DNA from: Bradyrhizobium mercantei
GTDB lineage: Bacteria > Pseudomonadota > Alphaproteobacteria > Rhizobiales > Xanthobacteraceae
DNA length: 64,000 nucleotides
Assembly: GCF_001982635.1 (NCBI RefSeq)
Contig: NZ_MKFI01000002.1
Span: 495,964-559,963 of the forward strand
Direction: 5' to 3'
A program made the position numbers and the translations under genes. Position 1 is the stretch's first letter, and every line of letters begins with the position of its first letter. Below the pieces are notes generated by a model. The model searched no databases. It saw only the letters and a program-made list of their open reading frames with translations, and was not told the DNA's origin. Positions 63,901-64,000 of this stretch are shown piece after piece.

Positions 63901-64000
63901 TGGATGGTCGGATAGTCGACCTCCGGCAGCGCCGCGACGGGCAGGAATCTGAACGCCAGCATGCCCGACAGCATGATGGCGATCATCATCAGGGTCGTCG
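60930..64000 (-). CDS. RND efflux pump subunit, MdtB-like (partial, runs off right edge)
   Basis: At least 1,023 residues of an MdtB-type RND pump. The frame stays open to the window edge, with Thr-Thr-Leu before the first visible Met as in RPVATTL, so only some 20 or fewer residues are missing. [41 protein letters not shown] (proton relay) and [24 protein letters not shown] are normal. The membrane fusion protein gene of the operon should be just beyond 64000. The substrate range is unknown. Confidence 0.95.
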   Translation of the reverse strand, partial: TTLMMIAIMLSGMLAFRFLPVAALPEVDYPTIQVQTFYPGASPDVMTSSVTAPLEVQFGQMPNLNQMSSVSSAGSSVITLQFGLSISLDVAEQEVQAAINAAGNLLPSDLPAPPIYAKVNPADAPILTLGLTSKTMPLTQVQDFVDTRLAQKISQLPGVGLVSISGGQRPAVRIQADIRKLAAYGLNIDDLRTTLGNANVNTPKGNFDGPMRAYTINANDQIRNASDYRSLIIAYKNGSPVRLSDVGNVVDGAQNDKLGAWMNETPAIILNIQRQPGANVISVVQGIKDLLPQLQATLPAAIDLNILTDRTVTIRASVRDVEYELSLAVVLVVLVIFVFLRSTRATLIPSLSVPLSLVGTLGAMYLFGFSLNNLSLMALTIATGFVVDDAIVVIENISRYIEEGESPLEAALRGSEQIGFTIISLTVSLIAVLIPLLFMGDVVGRLFREFAITLSVTILISAVVSLTLVPMACAKLLKPEAMSRENTFQRLSREGFDYVIAIYGRMLNWVLDRQTFVLLIALATFGLTALLYVVIPKGFFPVQDTGVIQAISEAPQSVSYAAMAERQQRLASAILKDPDVESLSSFIGVDGTNTTLNSGRILINLKPHAQRKAGVLAIMDRIKASTAALTGITLYMQPVQDLTIEGTVSRTQYQFILQDADPNELAEWTPKLVDKLRELPQLSDVTSDISAQGLSVFVDIDRDQAARFGITPATIDNALYDSYGQRIVSTVFTNSNQYRVILEADPSLQNSLDSLSSIYLPSSVGSTPVPLSVMAKMRVETAPLQVSHLGQFPSATVSFNLAPGASLGSAVTAIKQAQADVNQPLGMITSFQGAALAFQSSLSNQLFLILAAIITVYIVLGVLYESFIHPLTILSTLPSAGIGALLALMMAGQDLTIIAIIGIILLIGIVKKNAIMMIDFALDAERNEGKPPREAIYQACLLRFRPIIMTTMAAVLGALPLMIGSGAGSELRHPLGVSIVGGLLVSQLLTLFTTPVIYLWFDRLALRFAGRADEVGEASGSR

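Noticed and set aside
1..64000. CRISPR arrays, tRNA genes, integrases or insertion sequences
   Set aside because: No regularly spaced repeats, no tRNA-like cloverleaf and no transposase or recombinase motif was recognised in reading both strands by eye; a tool search could still find short RNAs.

Overview
The window looks like a chromosomal segment of an alphaproteobacterium of the Bradyrhizobium type (Nitrobacteraceae). The evidence is a GC-rich sequence, the gene families present, an extended alphaproteobacterial RNase E, a GGAAC-N16-CGTT promoter of the EcfG general stress type, and short inverted-repeat elements between genes. These are inferences from sequence; no search was run. No tRNA, rRNA, CRISPR array, insertion sequence or prophage was found.

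Layout. 1-3190: the end of a suf iron-sulfur operon on the minus strand (cysteine desulfurase, sufB, start of sufC). 3191-9305: a small alpha/beta hydrolase, a GST-sugE pair behind a promoter carrying three operator-like palindromes, anmK divergent from tyrS, and an MFS transporter. 9306-18703: two small secreted proteins, a very large AsmA/YhdP-like protein, a peroxiredoxin with a histone-like tail, an M23 peptidase, and a DUF6502-DUF5666 pair. 18704-25290: the main accessory region, with a small putative regulator and a polysaccharide synthesis/export operon. That operon encodes a membrane microprotein, a glycosyltransferase fused to an ABC-2 permease, an ABC ATPase, a second glycosyltransferase and an O-antigen ligase-type protein. 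Both the regulator and the export operon sit behind promoters with the same GTGGGA-N5-TCCCAC palindromes. 25499-30916: an orphan amino-acid-type binding protein, a NodU/CmcH-type carbamoyltransferase, an EamA exporter and a 3-hydroxyisobutyrate dehydrogenase-like enzyme. 30920-40161: housekeeping genes prfB (with its programmed frameshift), mrcA, amiC and rne. 40267-44222: an FAD amino-acid oxidase, dctA and an aminotransferase. 44462-51521: M48 protease, DsbA-like protein, two insert genes, aroQ, accB and accC. 51622-54676: a tightly overlapping histidine kinase / response regulator / receiver-kinase cassette. 55508-64000: an RND efflux operon on the minus strand (two MdtBC-like pumps, a NodT-type outer membrane factor and two small periplasmic proteins), running off the right edge.

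The most unusual items are: the paired GTGGGA promoters that tie a small regulator to the export operon; the glycosyltransferase-permease fusion; a segment with more than 30 histidines inside the S1 region of RNase E; the three-operator GST promoter; a SugE-like transporter whose essential glutamate is aspartate; and a one-cysteine peroxiredoxin with a lysine-rich N-terminal tail.
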